Of a stretch of 64,000 bases of DNA, positions 17,226-26,016 are shown piece after piece (position 1 is the stretch's first letter; each line of letters begins with the position of its first letter). The stretch comes from Pseudothermotoga_B sp051235805. GTDB lineage: Bacteria; Thermotogota; Thermotogae; Thermotogales; DSM-5069. The stretch lies in the NCBI RefSeq assembly GCF_051235805.1, contig NZ_JBPNXV010000001.1, positions 930,001 through 994,000 on the forward strand. The letters run 5' to 3'. The notes under the pieces are model-generated. The model had not been told where the DNA came from. It ran no database searches and saw nothing but the letters and a program-made list of their open reading frames with translations. The position numbers were made by a program, and so were the translations under genes.

Positions 17226-18542
17226 TCATTTCACCTCGAATATTCTACCAAGTTCTTTTACCGAGTCTATAACTTGAATGTTCTCTTCTTTGAATTCGCC
17301 CACTTTTGGTGCAATTATTTTCTCAATCCCTATTTTCCTCAGAGCCTCGATCCTCGATTTCATGCGGTGAACACGTCTCAATGAGCCATCTAAACTCACT
17401 TCTCCGATTAGAGCAGTCTTTCCAAGTCGTTTGTCCAACATCGATGAAAGAAGTGCCCCTACAACCGCAGCATCTATACCTGGGTCGGTTATCTTCAGCC
17501 CTCCCAAGATGTTGACGTAAATATCATGCGATTCTATGGGCAACTGCATATGCCTACCAATAACTGCGATGAGTAAAAGTAGTCTTGTCATGTCAAAACC
17601 ATTACTCACACGCCTTGGAAGAGTACTCTTTGTTCTTGAAACAAGTGCTTGAACTTGCACAACAAAGGTTCGAGATCCTTCAACAGCACAGGCTAAGCAA
17701 TTTCCCGGCAACTGATCTTGCGTTTCGTAGAAAGCGGGGTTGATCACTTGTTTTAGGCCGTTTTCAGCCATCTCGAAGACTGCAATTTCACCGGACGGAC
17801 CAAAACGATTTTTCATCGTCCTCAGAATCCTCAGCTCGGTATTTCTCTCACCCTCAAAGTAGACGACTGTATCTACCAAGTGTTCGACTAACTTAGGCCC
17901 AGATATCTCGCCACTCTTTGTTATGTGGGCTATCAAAATGCTTGGAACTGATAGTTGCTTACATCTTTCAATGATCTTCTCGGCACAGGTGCGTATTTGT
18001 ACTATACTACCAGGGTAGGTACCAACCTCTGGTGAGTACATCGTCTGTAGGGAATCGACCACAAGTAGAGAGTAATTATCATTCAAGATCTCAAGAACGT
18101 GTTCCAATTCATTATTAGAACAGATCATTATCTGATCAAGACCTTGACAGAGCAAACGTTGCGCCCTAAGGGCAATCTGGTCAGCAGATTCTTCTGCAGC
18201 TACATATAGAGTTTTGAGTTTGTTTCTTGAAAAGCTCTCGCAGATCTCTAAAGCCAAGGTACTTTTCCCGACACCGGGTTCACCGCCAAGCAGAATGACC
18301 TGCCCCGGTAGAACTCCTCCACCAAGGGCAGCATCGAGTTCAGTGAATCCTGTACTCAATCTATCGAATTTGGTAGTTTTCAGGGCTTCGTTCAAGGTGA
18401 GTACAGTTGGGCTTGTTTTACTTGAAAGTCCTACATTGAACTCAGTTGCGGTGTTCCATTCGCCGCACTGAGGACATTTTCCGAACCATTTTATGGATTC
18501 GTAACCACAGTTGCTACAGACGAAATAACTCTTTTCTTTCAT
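17226..18542 (-). CDS. radA: DNA repair protein RadA/Sms
   Basis: A 438-residue protein: N-terminal four-cysteine zinc finger (C9, C12, C23, C26), RecA-like ATPase with Walker A GGEPGVGKS (about 86-94), the RadA-specific KNRFG motif, and a C-terminal Lon-like domain. It drives branch migration during recombination. Its ATG overlaps the clpC stop (ATGA). Confidence 0.95.
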   Translation of the reverse strand: MKEKSYFVCSNCGYESIKWFGKCPQCGEWNTATEFNVGLSSKTSPTVLTLNEALKTTKFDRLSTGFTELDAALGGGVLPGQVILLGGEPGVGKSTLALEICESFSRNKLKTLYVAAEESADQIALRAQRLLCQGLDQIMICSNNELEHVLEILNDNYSLLVVDSLQTMYSPEVGTYPGSIVQIRTCAEKIIERCKQLSVPSILIAHITKSGEISGPKLVEHLVDTVVYFEGERNTELRILRTMKNRFGPSGEIAVFEMAENGLKQVINPAFYETQDQLPGNCLACAVEGSRTFVVQVQALVSRTKSTLPRRVSNGFDMTRLLLLIAVIGRHMQLPIESHDIYVNILGGLKITDPGIDAAVVGALLSSMLDKRLGKTALIGEVSLDGSLRRVHRMKSRIEALRKIGIEKIIAPKVGEFKEENIQVIDSVKELGRIFEVK

Positions 18543-20989
18543 CTTTTCAGTACACCTGTTCTGTGCTTTTTCTTCGAAAACTTCAGACCATTTTCGGTTG
18601 CTTTGCAGATCACAGTATCTGAAGGACCAAATTTGCCTCTGAGTATCTCTTCGGCAAGTGGGTCTTCGAGATATTGTTGAATAGCTCTTTTCAGAGGCCT
18701 TGCGCCGAAGATTGGGTCATACCCTTTTTCAATCAAGAAATCTTTTGCTTCTTTGGTGAGCCTGATAGATAGTCCTTTGCTCTGCAACCTCTCTTGAACG
18801 TCTGAGATGAGTATATCTATTATCTTTTCAACATGTTCACGTGTCAACGAATGGAACACGATTACCTCATCGATTCTGTTGAGAAACTCCGGCCTGAAGG
18901 TCTTTTTGACTTCTTCTAAGACCAAATTCTTCATCTCTTGATAGTCTTTCTGAGCATCTTCAGCAGATACAAAACCCATCGTTTTCTTGGATTTGTTTAT
19001 CAAAGTACCTCCAATGTTGCTCGTCATAACAACTATCGTGTTCTTAAAATCAACTTCTCTTCCCTGTGAATCTGTTAATCTTCCATCATCCATTATCTGC
19101 AGAAGGATGTTGAAAACATCCGGATGTGCTTTTTCTATCTCGTCGAACAAAATGACTGAGAATGGTCTTCTCCTGACCTTTTCGGTCAAAGTACCTCCTT
19201 CTTCGTAACCAACATATCCTGGAGGAGCACCGATCAACCTTGAAACAGAGAATCTTTCCATGTATTCGCTCATGTCAAATCTGAGCAATGCCTTCTCATC
19301 ACCAAAGAGGTGTGCGGCAAGAACCTTTGTGAGTTCGGTCTTTCCGACGCCTGTGGGTCCCAAGAACAGAAAGACTCCTATTGGACGTCTGGGGTCTTTC
19401 AATCCACTTCTCGCCCTTCTTATTGCTTTTGCTATTGCCTTTATGGCTTCTTCTTGTCCCACGATTCTCTGGTGCAGTGCTTTTTCCAAGCTCAATAGCT
19501 TCATGCTCTCGCTTTCTTCCAATTTCATCAAAGGTATTCCAGTCCAACCAGAGACGACTTCAGCTACTTGATCAACATCAACACTCACTATCGAAGATTC
19601 GACAGACTTGCGCCATTGTTCGTATCTATCTGTGTACTGCTGGCTCAGTGTTTTTTCTTTCTCCTTCAGCTCTGCAGCCTTCTCGTAGTCCTGATTCAAC
19701 ACCGCTAGTTCTTTGTTCGCTTTGATTTCCTCAAGCTGTTTTTTCAGCTGCTGTAACTCCGAAGGTATGACAAAACTCTTCAGTCTTGCCCTTGCCGCTG
19801 CTTCATCGATGACATCTATAGCCTTGTCTGGCAGAAAATGATCTGTTATGTACCTCTTTGACAGATAAACAGCAGCTTCAAGTGCACTGTCTGTGTATTT
19901 GACCCTATGGTGTGATTCATACTTGTATCTGAGGCCTCTGAGTATATCAAGAGTTTCTTCTGTAGTAGGCTCTTTGATGTATATTTTTTGGAACCTTCTT
20001 TCAAGTGCTGCATCCTTTTCGATGTACTTTCTGTATTCATCCGGTGTAGTGGCACCTATACACCTGAGTTCTCCGCGTGCGAGAGCCGGTTTCAGTATAT
20101 TCGCTGCATCAACCGCCCCTTCAGCAGAACCAGCACCTACTATGGTGTGAACTTCATCGATGAAGAGGATTATATTTGGATCCTTTGTAACTACCTGTAA
20201 TAGTTTCTTCATCCTCTTTTCGAATTCACCTCGGTACTTCGTGCCCGCAACAAGAGCTGCCACATCAAGTGAAAAGATTGTCTTGCGTTTCAAAGGTTCT
20301 GGTACCTCGCCAGCAACGATTCTCTGTGCCAATCCCTCTACAATAGCTGTTTTACCGATTCCTGGTTCACCAATCAACACAGGGTTATTCTTCTTTCTTC
20401 TTACGAGAACTTGCATCACTCTTTCGATTTCCTCTTCTCTTCCTATGACTGGATCCAACTGATTCTTCGTCGCGAGGGCTGTCAAATCTATTCCAAATCC
20501 TTCCAAGTGCCTTACGGAGGCGTTCTCAATAGTTCTGTCACCTTCAAACTCCACACTCTTTGGTGAGGAGTTTTCCACGATTATCCTTCTGACAGTACCT
20601 AAGTCGATTCCCATCTTTCTGAGCACGTGTACTGCTATTCCTTCTCCTTCTCTTATTATTCCGAGTAGAATGTGTTCTGGATGAATCTTATCGCTTCCTA
20701 AGTACTTCGCCTCTTCGTATGCAAGTTCTATAACTCTCTTGGCACGTGGTGTCATTTGAGGCGAGCTGGCAAAGCCTCGCATACCCATACCAACCATGGA
20801 TATCACTTCATTCTTAGTGCGAGCATAGGTTATACCCATTTCGGCAAGCGCTTCTACAACTGGCAGATCTTGTTTTAATATTGCCAGGAGTATGTGTTCT
20901 GTGCCAACATAAGAATGACCCATTTCTTTCGCTTCATTCTGAGCTTCCACAAAAACCTGTGCTGATCTTTCGGAAAATCTATCGAACAT
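18539..20989 (-). CDS. clpC: ATP-dependent Clp protease ATP-binding subunit ClpC
   Basis: An 816-residue Hsp100 unfoldase: two N-terminal Clp repeats (FDRFSERSAQVFVEAQNEA, VGTEHILLAIL), AAA module 1 with Walker A GEPGIGKT (about 206-213), a middle UVR-like coiled coil (YEKAAELKEKEKTL), AAA module 2 with GPTGVGKT (about 541-548) and a C-terminal D2-small domain. It feeds proteins to ClpP, which is not in this window. I chose the ATG after AAAGGGGTG; a TTG frame start seven codons upstream overlaps the CPBP gene. Confidence 0.95.
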   Translation of the reverse strand: MFDRFSERSAQVFVEAQNEAKEMGHSYVGTEHILLAILKQDLPVVEALAEMGITYARTKNEVISMVGMGMRGFASSPQMTPRAKRVIELAYEEAKYLGSDKIHPEHILLGIIREGEGIAVHVLRKMGIDLGTVRRIIVENSSPKSVEFEGDRTIENASVRHLEGFGIDLTALATKNQLDPVIGREEEIERVMQVLVRRKKNNPVLIGEPGIGKTAIVEGLAQRIVAGEVPEPLKRKTIFSLDVAALVAGTKYRGEFEKRMKKLLQVVTKDPNIILFIDEVHTIVGAGSAEGAVDAANILKPALARGELRCIGATTPDEYRKYIEKDAALERRFQKIYIKEPTTEETLDILRGLRYKYESHHRVKYTDSALEAAVYLSKRYITDHFLPDKAIDVIDEAAARARLKSFVIPSELQQLKKQLEEIKANKELAVLNQDYEKAAELKEKEKTLSQQYTDRYEQWRKSVESSIVSVDVDQVAEVVSGWTGIPLMKLEESESMKLLSLEKALHQRIVGQEEAIKAIAKAIRRARSGLKDPRRPIGVFLFLGPTGVGKTELTKVLAAHLFGDEKALLRFDMSEYMERFSVSRLIGAPPGYVGYEEGGTLTEKVRRRPFSVILFDEIEKAHPDVFNILLQIMDDGRLTDSQGREVDFKNTIVVMTSNIGGTLINKSKKTMGFVSAEDAQKDYQEMKNLVLEEVKKTFRPEFLNRIDEVIVFHSLTREHVEKIIDILISDVQERLQSKGLSIRLTKEAKDFLIEKGYDPIFGARPLKRAIQQYLEDPLAEEILRGKFGPSDTVICKATENGLKFSKKKHRTGVLKR

Positions 20990-21002
20990 CGTATCACCCC
21001 TT

Positions 21003-21581
21003 TCAAACAAAGAAGTTCACTAATAGAGCAATGGTGTTGTTGAGGCAGTGTATTATCATAGAAGGCACAATCGAACCGGAGACTTCTCTGACTGCACTCA
21101 GTACAAGCGACATCACAAAGATTTGGGGGAAAACCTCGAACGAATGAAACAATGAGAAAAAGAGTGCGCTGATCATTATCGTTGAATTCACGCTCAGCTT
21201 TCTGCGTACAATTCCTTGTGCGTATCCTCTGAAAGCCATTTCCTCAGAGATAGGTCCCAAAAAAGCCACGACAATCGCGGTTGCTGTGTCAATCTTCGTA
21301 AGTTGTGTTGTCTGTTGAACTGTTGGGAAGAGGAAACTGACAACTGCCACTAAGAGGTACACAAGGGGTAAGCAGAGAATACTTTTCAAAATCCATCTAC
21401 GGTTGAATCTAAAAAGAGTTGCAAAGCTCTCACCAGTCTTCAAGGTGAAGTACAAACTCAGCGCGAACAGAGAGGCATACCAAGTTGCTACAAACCACAT
21501 ACTTGAGAAATAGTATGCCAATAAGGTACCTATCCAGAGCATCGTGATGAATATCAAGAATCGCAAGATCGACTTATTCAC
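21003..21581 (-). CDS. CPBP-family intramembrane metalloprotease
   Basis: A 192-residue membrane protein with about six hydrophobic segments and the CPBP/Abi signature GPISEEMAFRGYAQGIVRRK (Glu-Glu plus Arg) followed by ISALFFSLFH and MIIHCLNNTIALL with the conserved His and Asn. These are intramembrane CAAX-type proteases; substrates are unknown. The GTG start lies eight bases after GAGGAG. It is directly upstream of clpC (13 bases) and may be the first gene of the clpC-radA-disA unit. Confidence 0.85.
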   Translation of the reverse strand: MNKSILRFLIFITMLWIGTLLAYYFSSMWFVATWYASLFALSLYFTLKTGESFATLFRFNRRWILKSILCLPLVYLLVAVVSFLFPTVQQTTQLTKIDTATAIVVAFLGPISEEMAFRGYAQGIVRRKLSVNSTIMISALFFSLFHSFEVFPQIFVMSLVLSAVREVSGSIVPSMIIHCLNNTIALLVNFFV

Positions 21582-21601
21582 TTGGACATCTCCTCATTAA
21601 A

Positions 21602-21607
21602 ATTCTA
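21602..21607 (-). promoter_or_regulatory. Possible minus 10 element for the CPBP-clpC unit
   Basis: TAGAAT with an upstream TGTGA sits 20 bases before the CPBP gene, just downstream of the rpsT terminator. No good minus 35 is visible. Confidence 0.3.
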
Positions 21608-21611
21608 TCAC

Positions 21612-21646
21612 AATAACAAAACCCAGCACCTTTTCGCAGGCGCTGG
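21612..21646 (-). terminator. Terminator after rpsT
   Basis: A nine-base-pair stem (CCAGCGCCT with AGGTGCTGG, one G-U pair) and a six-base loop GCGAAA, followed on the minus strand by GTTTTGTT. It closes the long 16-gene run that ends with rpsT. Confidence 0.85.
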
Positions 21647-21692
21647 AACAGATCAGAAAAAACTTTAAACCTTTTTACGAGAGCTTTTACAG

Positions 21693-21959
21693 TTAGGACC
21701 TTACAGTTTTCAGAAGGCGAGATTTTCTTCGTGCTGCCTGGTTTCTGTGAATGACTCCTTTAGTAGCTGCTTTGTCTATCGCAGATATTGCTGCTTTGAG
21801 CAGTTGATCTATGTTCTCTTTGGGCTCCTTTGTTTTGACAGCATCGAGTACCTTTCTAACAGCGTTTTTCATTCTCGTCTTACAAGCTTTGTTTCTCAGA
21901 TTTCTCACGACAGCTTGCTCAGCCCTCTTCACCACTGATTTGCTGACCTTTTTTGCCAT
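21693..21959 (-). CDS. rpsT: Ribosomal protein S20 (bS20)
   Basis: An 88-residue, lysine/arginine-rich helical protein with the S20 pattern KSVVKRAEQAVVRNLRNKA and AAISAIDKAATKGVIHRNQAARRKSRL. It binds 16S rRNA in the small subunit. The ATG follows AAAGGAGG. It lies 14 bases after metK and directly before a terminator. Confidence 0.95.
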   Translation of the reverse strand: MAKKVSKSVVKRAEQAVVRNLRNKACKTRMKNAVRKVLDAVKTKEPKENIDQLLKAAISAIDKAATKGVIHRNQAARRKSRLLKTVRS

Positions 21960-21973
21960 TCGACCTTCCTCCT

Positions 21974-23164
21974 TTACAAATTGAATGCCCGTTTCAATTC
22001 CGCGACGGCATCAAGTTTTTCCCAGGTGAACTCTGGTTCATTTCTACCGAAATGTCCGTATGCGGCTGTCTTCTTGTATATCGGTCTTCTCAGGTTGAGC
22101 TTGTTAATTATCGCAAGTGGTCTGAAATCAAAGACCTTCAGAATAACATCGCTTAGCTTTGCTTCATCGACTTTGGCAGTGCCAAAGGTTTCTATCATCA
22201 ATGAGACTGGTCTTGCCTTACCTATCGCGTATGAAACCTGCAACATAAATTTATCTGCTAAACCAGCGGCAACGACATTCTTAGCAACATAGCGAGCCAT
22301 GTAATGAGCAGATCTATCAACCTTTGTTGGATCTTTGCCACTAAAGGCGCCTCCACCGTGTGGAACCCAACCGCCATAAGTGTCTACAATGATCTTTCTA
22401 CCAGTCAAACCTGTATCTGCTGAGGGTCCACCCAACACAAATCTGCCCGTGGGATTCACCAGCACTTTGACATTGTCATCCCAATATTGCTCGGGTACGG
22501 TCGGCTTTATAACGTACTGCAGTAGAGACTCTCGCAAATCATTGATTGTCACATCGGGATCATGCTGCGCTGATATCAAGATTGTGTCGACTCTTATTGG
22601 CTTCCCATTATCGTCGTATTCGACTGTAACTTGTGTCTTTCCATCGGGTCTGAGGAATGGGACCAACTTTTCCTTTCTAACCTTTGCCAGCCTCATTGCA
22701 AGCTTATGAGCGAGTACTATCGGGAGTGGCATGAATTCAGGAGTCTCGTTTGTCGCATAACCAAACATCATTCCCTGATCTCCTGCGCCGACTTTATCGT
22801 AATCATCTGAATCATTGTTCTTCTCTCGTGCCTCGAGAGCCTTATTGACTCCTAAAGCGATATCTGGAGATTGACTGTGTATCGATGTTAGAACGCCACA
22901 GGTTTCGCCGTCGAAACCGTATTTCGCTCTAGTGTATCCAACCTCAAGGATCGTCTTTCTAACGATGTCTTGGACATCAACGTAAGCCTCGGTCGTGACT
23001 TCACCTGCAACAACAGCGATGCCGGTTGTCACAAGCGTTTCAACGGCAACTCTCGCATCTGGATCTTGTTCGATGATCGCATCCAAAATCGCATCTGAGA
23101 TTTGATCTGCCACCTTATCGGGGTGTCCCTCTGTAACACTCTCGCTTGTGAAGAGTTTTTTCAT
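21974..23164 (-). CDS. metK: S-adenosylmethionine synthase
   Basis: A 396-residue enzyme with all family signatures: TSESVTEGHPDKVADQISDA, GAGDQGMMFGYA and GGGAFSGKDPTKVDRSAHY. It makes AdoMet from methionine and ATP. In this window AdoMet users include speD, prmA, rsmJ and two radical SAM proteins. The ATG overlaps the previous stop (ATGA). No SAM riboswitch is visible upstream, where the neighbouring gene is directly abutted. Confidence 0.96.
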   Translation of the reverse strand: MKKLFTSESVTEGHPDKVADQISDAILDAIIEQDPDARVAVETLVTTGIAVVAGEVTTEAYVDVQDIVRKTILEVGYTRAKYGFDGETCGVLTSIHSQSPDIALGVNKALEAREKNNDSDDYDKVGAGDQGMMFGYATNETPEFMPLPIVLAHKLAMRLAKVRKEKLVPFLRPDGKTQVTVEYDDNGKPIRVDTILISAQHDPDVTINDLRESLLQYVIKPTVPEQYWDDNVKVLVNPTGRFVLGGPSADTGLTGRKIIVDTYGGWVPHGGGAFSGKDPTKVDRSAHYMARYVAKNVVAAGLADKFMLQVSYAIGKARPVSLMIETFGTAKVDEAKLSDVILKVFDFRPLAIINKLNLRRPIYKKTAAYGHFGRNEPEFTWEKLDAVAELKRAFNL

Positions 23165-23502
23165 TTCTCCTCCTCCTTCTTCTGAACCATCTTCTCATAT
23201 TCTTCTTTTGTAACGAACCTTCCACCTTCCAAACTGACTGTTCTGACCTTGTACGACCCTGTGAATGAAGCTAAAAGATGTATTTTATTTGGGCATTTTG
23301 AACCCACATAGATTTTATCTATTTTGTAGGGTGAAGAAGGATTGTCGTAGTCGTTTATGAAATCGTAGCCTATCCTCAGATGACTTCTAAAGTATTCGCC
23401 ACAGCGATCACACTTCAGATAAACAACTAACAGATTGCCTTCTTTGTAAAATGGATTCGTCTGTAAGTCATGATCGGTCCTTTTTCTCTTGAAAAACCAC
23501 AT
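23161..23502 (-). CDS. Small CxxC protein of unknown function
   Basis: A 113-residue protein with a zinc-ribbon-like knuckle KCDRCGEYFRSHLRIGYDF and a later single Cys in GSKCPNKI, and a charged C-terminus (KMVQKKEEEK). I recall similar small proteins in Thermotogales but no function. It lies five bases after an M23 peptidase gene and overlaps metK by four. A metal site is inferred from the CxxC only. Confidence 0.7.
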   Translation of the reverse strand: MWFFKRKRTDHDLQTNPFYKEGNLLVVYLKCDRCGEYFRSHLRIGYDFINDYDNPSSPYKIDKIYVGSKCPNKIHLLASFTGSYKVRTVSLEGGRFVTKEEYEKMVQKKEEEK

Positions 23503-23507
23503 AATCC

Positions 23508-24485
23508 CTACCTTCTTTCAACTACGAATCTGATCACAAATTCGTCGTTCCACATATCGGTGCAGACGATCTTCACGTTCACCCTTGCAGGTAATCTCCC
23601 CAATTCTGGGAACTTATTCGTCTTAACGAGTGACGTTCCCCTGTCTGGATACAGTTTGTACCATGCGTTATAGCTGTAGCCATCTGAAATAGAATCATTT
23701 GAATAAACACTCCAGACATTGTTGAACTCCTCGATGGGTATCTCACCAAAGTTAATATCATACACAAGAATCTCGTTGAAATACATCTTCAATTCCTTCA
23801 AACCAATTACATTTTTGTTAAGCGCCGTCGCTACATTCAACATTATCTTTGGATAAGGATCTTTGAATGGATATGTTTTTCCCTCAACATATGTATATCT
23901 CTCTGAATCAATCACCAGAGATTTAACTGTAAAAGATGCTTCTCTTGGTCTGGGAATCTCAATGAAATTCGCTGGATCGTAACAGAAAGTTTCATCTGCA
24001 TTCCGAATTTCGAAGTGACAATGAGGCTGGGCTGCTTCACCAGTTTGGCCCGAGTAACCCACCGCTTCACCAGCCTTGAAAAAGAACGTCTTAGCAGGGA
24101 AATTCACAACTATTCGCTTCTTGCCAAACTCCGAAATCACAGAATTGATCAAGCTATCGATCTTCGGTGAAAACTTGCTCAGGTGTGCATAAAGTGTTCT
24201 AGTAGTATCTTCGTGTTCGAGTACAACAACATTGCCGTATATGTCATCATCGTCGATTTCAACTCTGACCAACCAACCGTCGGCTGCAGCCAAAATAGGC
24301 ACGCCACTTCTCATATTCGTTGACAGATCAATACCCATATGAAAGTGAGGTCCTCTGTTGCCACTACCTCTGAATTCACCAAAGCTTGATGTGATGAGGG
24401 CAGTACCGGCAACGGGCGAAATGAAATTCACAGCTTGAAGAATTACTGTCACAAGAAGCAAGAACAGTGCAAAGTACCTTTTCAC
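23508..24485 (-). CDS. Exported M23-family peptidase
   Basis: A 325-residue protein with an N-terminal signal peptide (about 1-19). The M23 (LytM-like) domain shows HFHMGIDLS (HxxxD zinc site) near residue 50, LEHEDTTRTLYAHLSKF, and QPHCHFEI (HxH) near residue 170. The remaining 150 residues form an unrecognised beta-rich C-terminal domain. It probably cleaves or remodels peptidoglycan outside the membrane. The GTG follows GGGATGAGTTC and the gene overlaps the hflX stop by four bases. Confidence 0.85.
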   Translation of the reverse strand: MKRYFALFLLLVTVILQAVNFISPVAGTALITSSFGEFRGSGNRGPHFHMGIDLSTNMRSGVPILAAADGWLVRVEIDDDDIYGNVVVLEHEDTTRTLYAHLSKFSPKIDSLINSVISEFGKKRIVVNFPAKTFFFKAGEAVGYSGQTGEAAQPHCHFEIRNADETFCYDPANFIEIPRPREASFTVKSLVIDSERYTYVEGKTYPFKDPYPKIMLNVATALNKNVIGLKELKMYFNEILVYDINFGEIPIEEFNNVWSVYSNDSISDGYSYNAWYKLYPDRGTSLVKTNKFPELGRLPARVNVKIVCTDMWNDEFVIRFVVERR

Positions 24486-25750
24486 GAACTCATCCCTCCT
24501 GTTATTTTTTTCAATCTGCGTAGGACACTAGGGCGTCCTTTGACGCGTACAGTAACCAGGTCGTTTTCATACACCTGTTCGAGTATGGTTATCCTCTCCT
24601 GTTCTTTTATCAACAACGGTAATTTTTCAACCTTTATTGCAAATAAATCTTCGCATTCATTTTTTTCGATCTCATCGCAAATACGTTTCAAAAACTCTTG
24701 TATCCCAGTTCCTTTTACAGCGCTCACAAAAAGCGCGTCCGGATAAGCATTACAGAGTGTTCTGAGCATTGCGGGAGCGAGAAGATCAATTTTGTTGAAA
24801 ACCAGAATGCGTTTAATCTCTTGGGCACCGAGTTCCTCCAAGACTTTCAAAGAAGCGTTCAATTTGTCGTTGAAATTTTCATCGGATATATCTACCACCA
24901 AGACGATCAAGTCTGAAAAGAGTATCTCCTCGAGCGTAGACTTGAAGGCTTCTACCAATGTGTGAGGGATATTTCTGATGAAACCTACGGTATCTTTGAA
25001 AAGAGCTACTCTATTTGTCGGCAATTTCACTCTTCTTATAACTGGAGACAGGGTGCTAAACAGCTTGTCTGCCACGAAGATCTCGTCCTTACTCAGCGTT
25101 CTTATCAAACTCGATTTTCCGGCATTTGTGTAGCCCACCACCGAAATCATCGGAAGCTCGCTTTTGAATCTCAATTTTCTCTGTTGCTGCCTGTTTTCTT
25201 TCAACTGGTCTAATCTCTGCCTAAGGTTGTTAATTCGCTCCCTTATCTTACGCCTTTTCTCTTCTATCTCTTGCTCTCCTGGTCCGCGTGTTCCTATGCC
25301 TCCGCCGAGCCTTGAAAGTTCTTTCCCCCGTCCAATCAATCTGGGTAGTTCATACTGCAGTTTGGCAAGTTCCACCTGCAATTTCCCCTCTTCTGTGGTG
25401 GCGTGGCGAGCAAAGATTTCGAGTATCACTTGTGTTCTGTCTTTCACCTCGATGGTGAGCATCTTTCCAAGATTTTTGGCTTGCAACGGTGTTATCTCAT
25501 CATCGATTGCCAGAAGATCAATTTGTGCAAACTCCACTAAGTCCTTGAGTTTCTCCACCTTACCATAGCCCAGATAGTAACGTTGATCTGGTACGTCTCT
25601 TCTCTGGTAGATGGTCTCTACAACTCTTATTCCAAGCGTCTCAAGAAGTTGTCGAAGCTCTTCAGCAGTTGTATAATCATCTCTTGCGCTAACAACGATC
25701 GCATTTTTGAGAGAAGTCACTGTATTCTGTGACACCTTTGCTTTAACCAT
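24482..25750 (-). CDS. hflX: GTPase HflX
   Basis: A 422-residue GTPase with the HflX N-terminal domain (YYLGYGKVEKLKDLVEFA), the linker LSRLGGGIGTRGPGEQEIEE and a coiled coil, then the G domain: GYTNAGKSSLIR (G1), KDTVGFIRNIPH (G3) and VFNKIDLL (G4). HflX splits or rescues stalled 70S ribosomes. Order miaA-hfq-hflX matches the well-known enterobacterial cluster. The ATG overlaps the end of hfq by eight bases, and GAAGAG inside the hfq repeat tail serves as its ribosome binding site. Confidence 0.95.
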   Translation of the reverse strand: MVKAKVSQNTVTSLKNAIVVSARDDYTTAEELRQLLETLGIRVVETIYQRRDVPDQRYYLGYGKVEKLKDLVEFAQIDLLAIDDEITPLQAKNLGKMLTIEVKDRTQVILEIFARHATTEEGKLQVELAKLQYELPRLIGRGKELSRLGGGIGTRGPGEQEIEEKRRKIRERINNLRQRLDQLKENRQQQRKLRFKSELPMISVVGYTNAGKSSLIRTLSKDEIFVADKLFSTLSPVIRRVKLPTNRVALFKDTVGFIRNIPHTLVEAFKSTLEEILFSDLIVLVVDISDENFNDKLNASLKVLEELGAQEIKRILVFNKIDLLAPAMLRTLCNAYPDALFVSAVKGTGIQEFLKRICDEIEKNECEDLFAIKVEKLPLLIKEQERITILEQVYENDLVTVRVKGRPSVLRRLKKITGGMSS

Positions 25751-26015
25751 TTTGCTCTTCTTTTTGTTCTTCTTTCTGTTCTTCTTTCTGTTCCGCTTTC
25801 ATGAGAACAACAAAACTCGATGGCATGATCGTACTTATTGCGTGTTTGTAGATCAAGTTCTGCTGGTTTTCATTCTCAAGCAAGATTGTGTAGCTGTCAA
25901 AGGAACGAATAATACCTTTAGTCTGAAAACCATTTACGAGATATACCTTCACTTCTACCTTGTTCAACCTCAACGCGTTCAAAAATCTGTCTTGAAGATT
26001 GAACTTTTCAACCAT
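25743..26015 (-). CDS. hfq: RNA chaperone Hfq with a KEEQ-repeat tail
   Basis: A 90-residue Hfq: core NLQDRFLNALRLNKVEVKVYL (Sm1) and IYKHAISTIMPS (Sm2, with the YKH motif), followed by a C-terminal tail of three KEEQ units. Hfq forms hexamers and pairs small RNAs with mRNAs. The ATG lies seven bases after GGGGGG, one base past the miaA stop; a longer open frame reaching into miaA has no support. Confidence 0.94.
   Translation of the reverse strand: MVEKFNLQDRFLNALRLNKVEVKVYLVNGFQTKGIIRSFDSYTILLENENQQNLIYKHAISTIMPSSFVVLMKAEQKEEQKEEQKEEQNG
25754..25801 (-). repeat. 12-bp tandem repeat encoding the Hfq tail
   Basis: Four consecutive 12-base units (unit GTTCTTCTTTCT on the plus strand, two exact and two diverged). 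Each encodes KEEQ or a close variant. Such a repeat can change copy number without a frameshift. Confidence 0.8.
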
Positions 26016-26016
26016 T

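Noticed and set aside
25754..25801. CRISPR-like repeats
   Set aside because: Units are only 12 bases, contiguous and in frame with hfq; there are no spacers.
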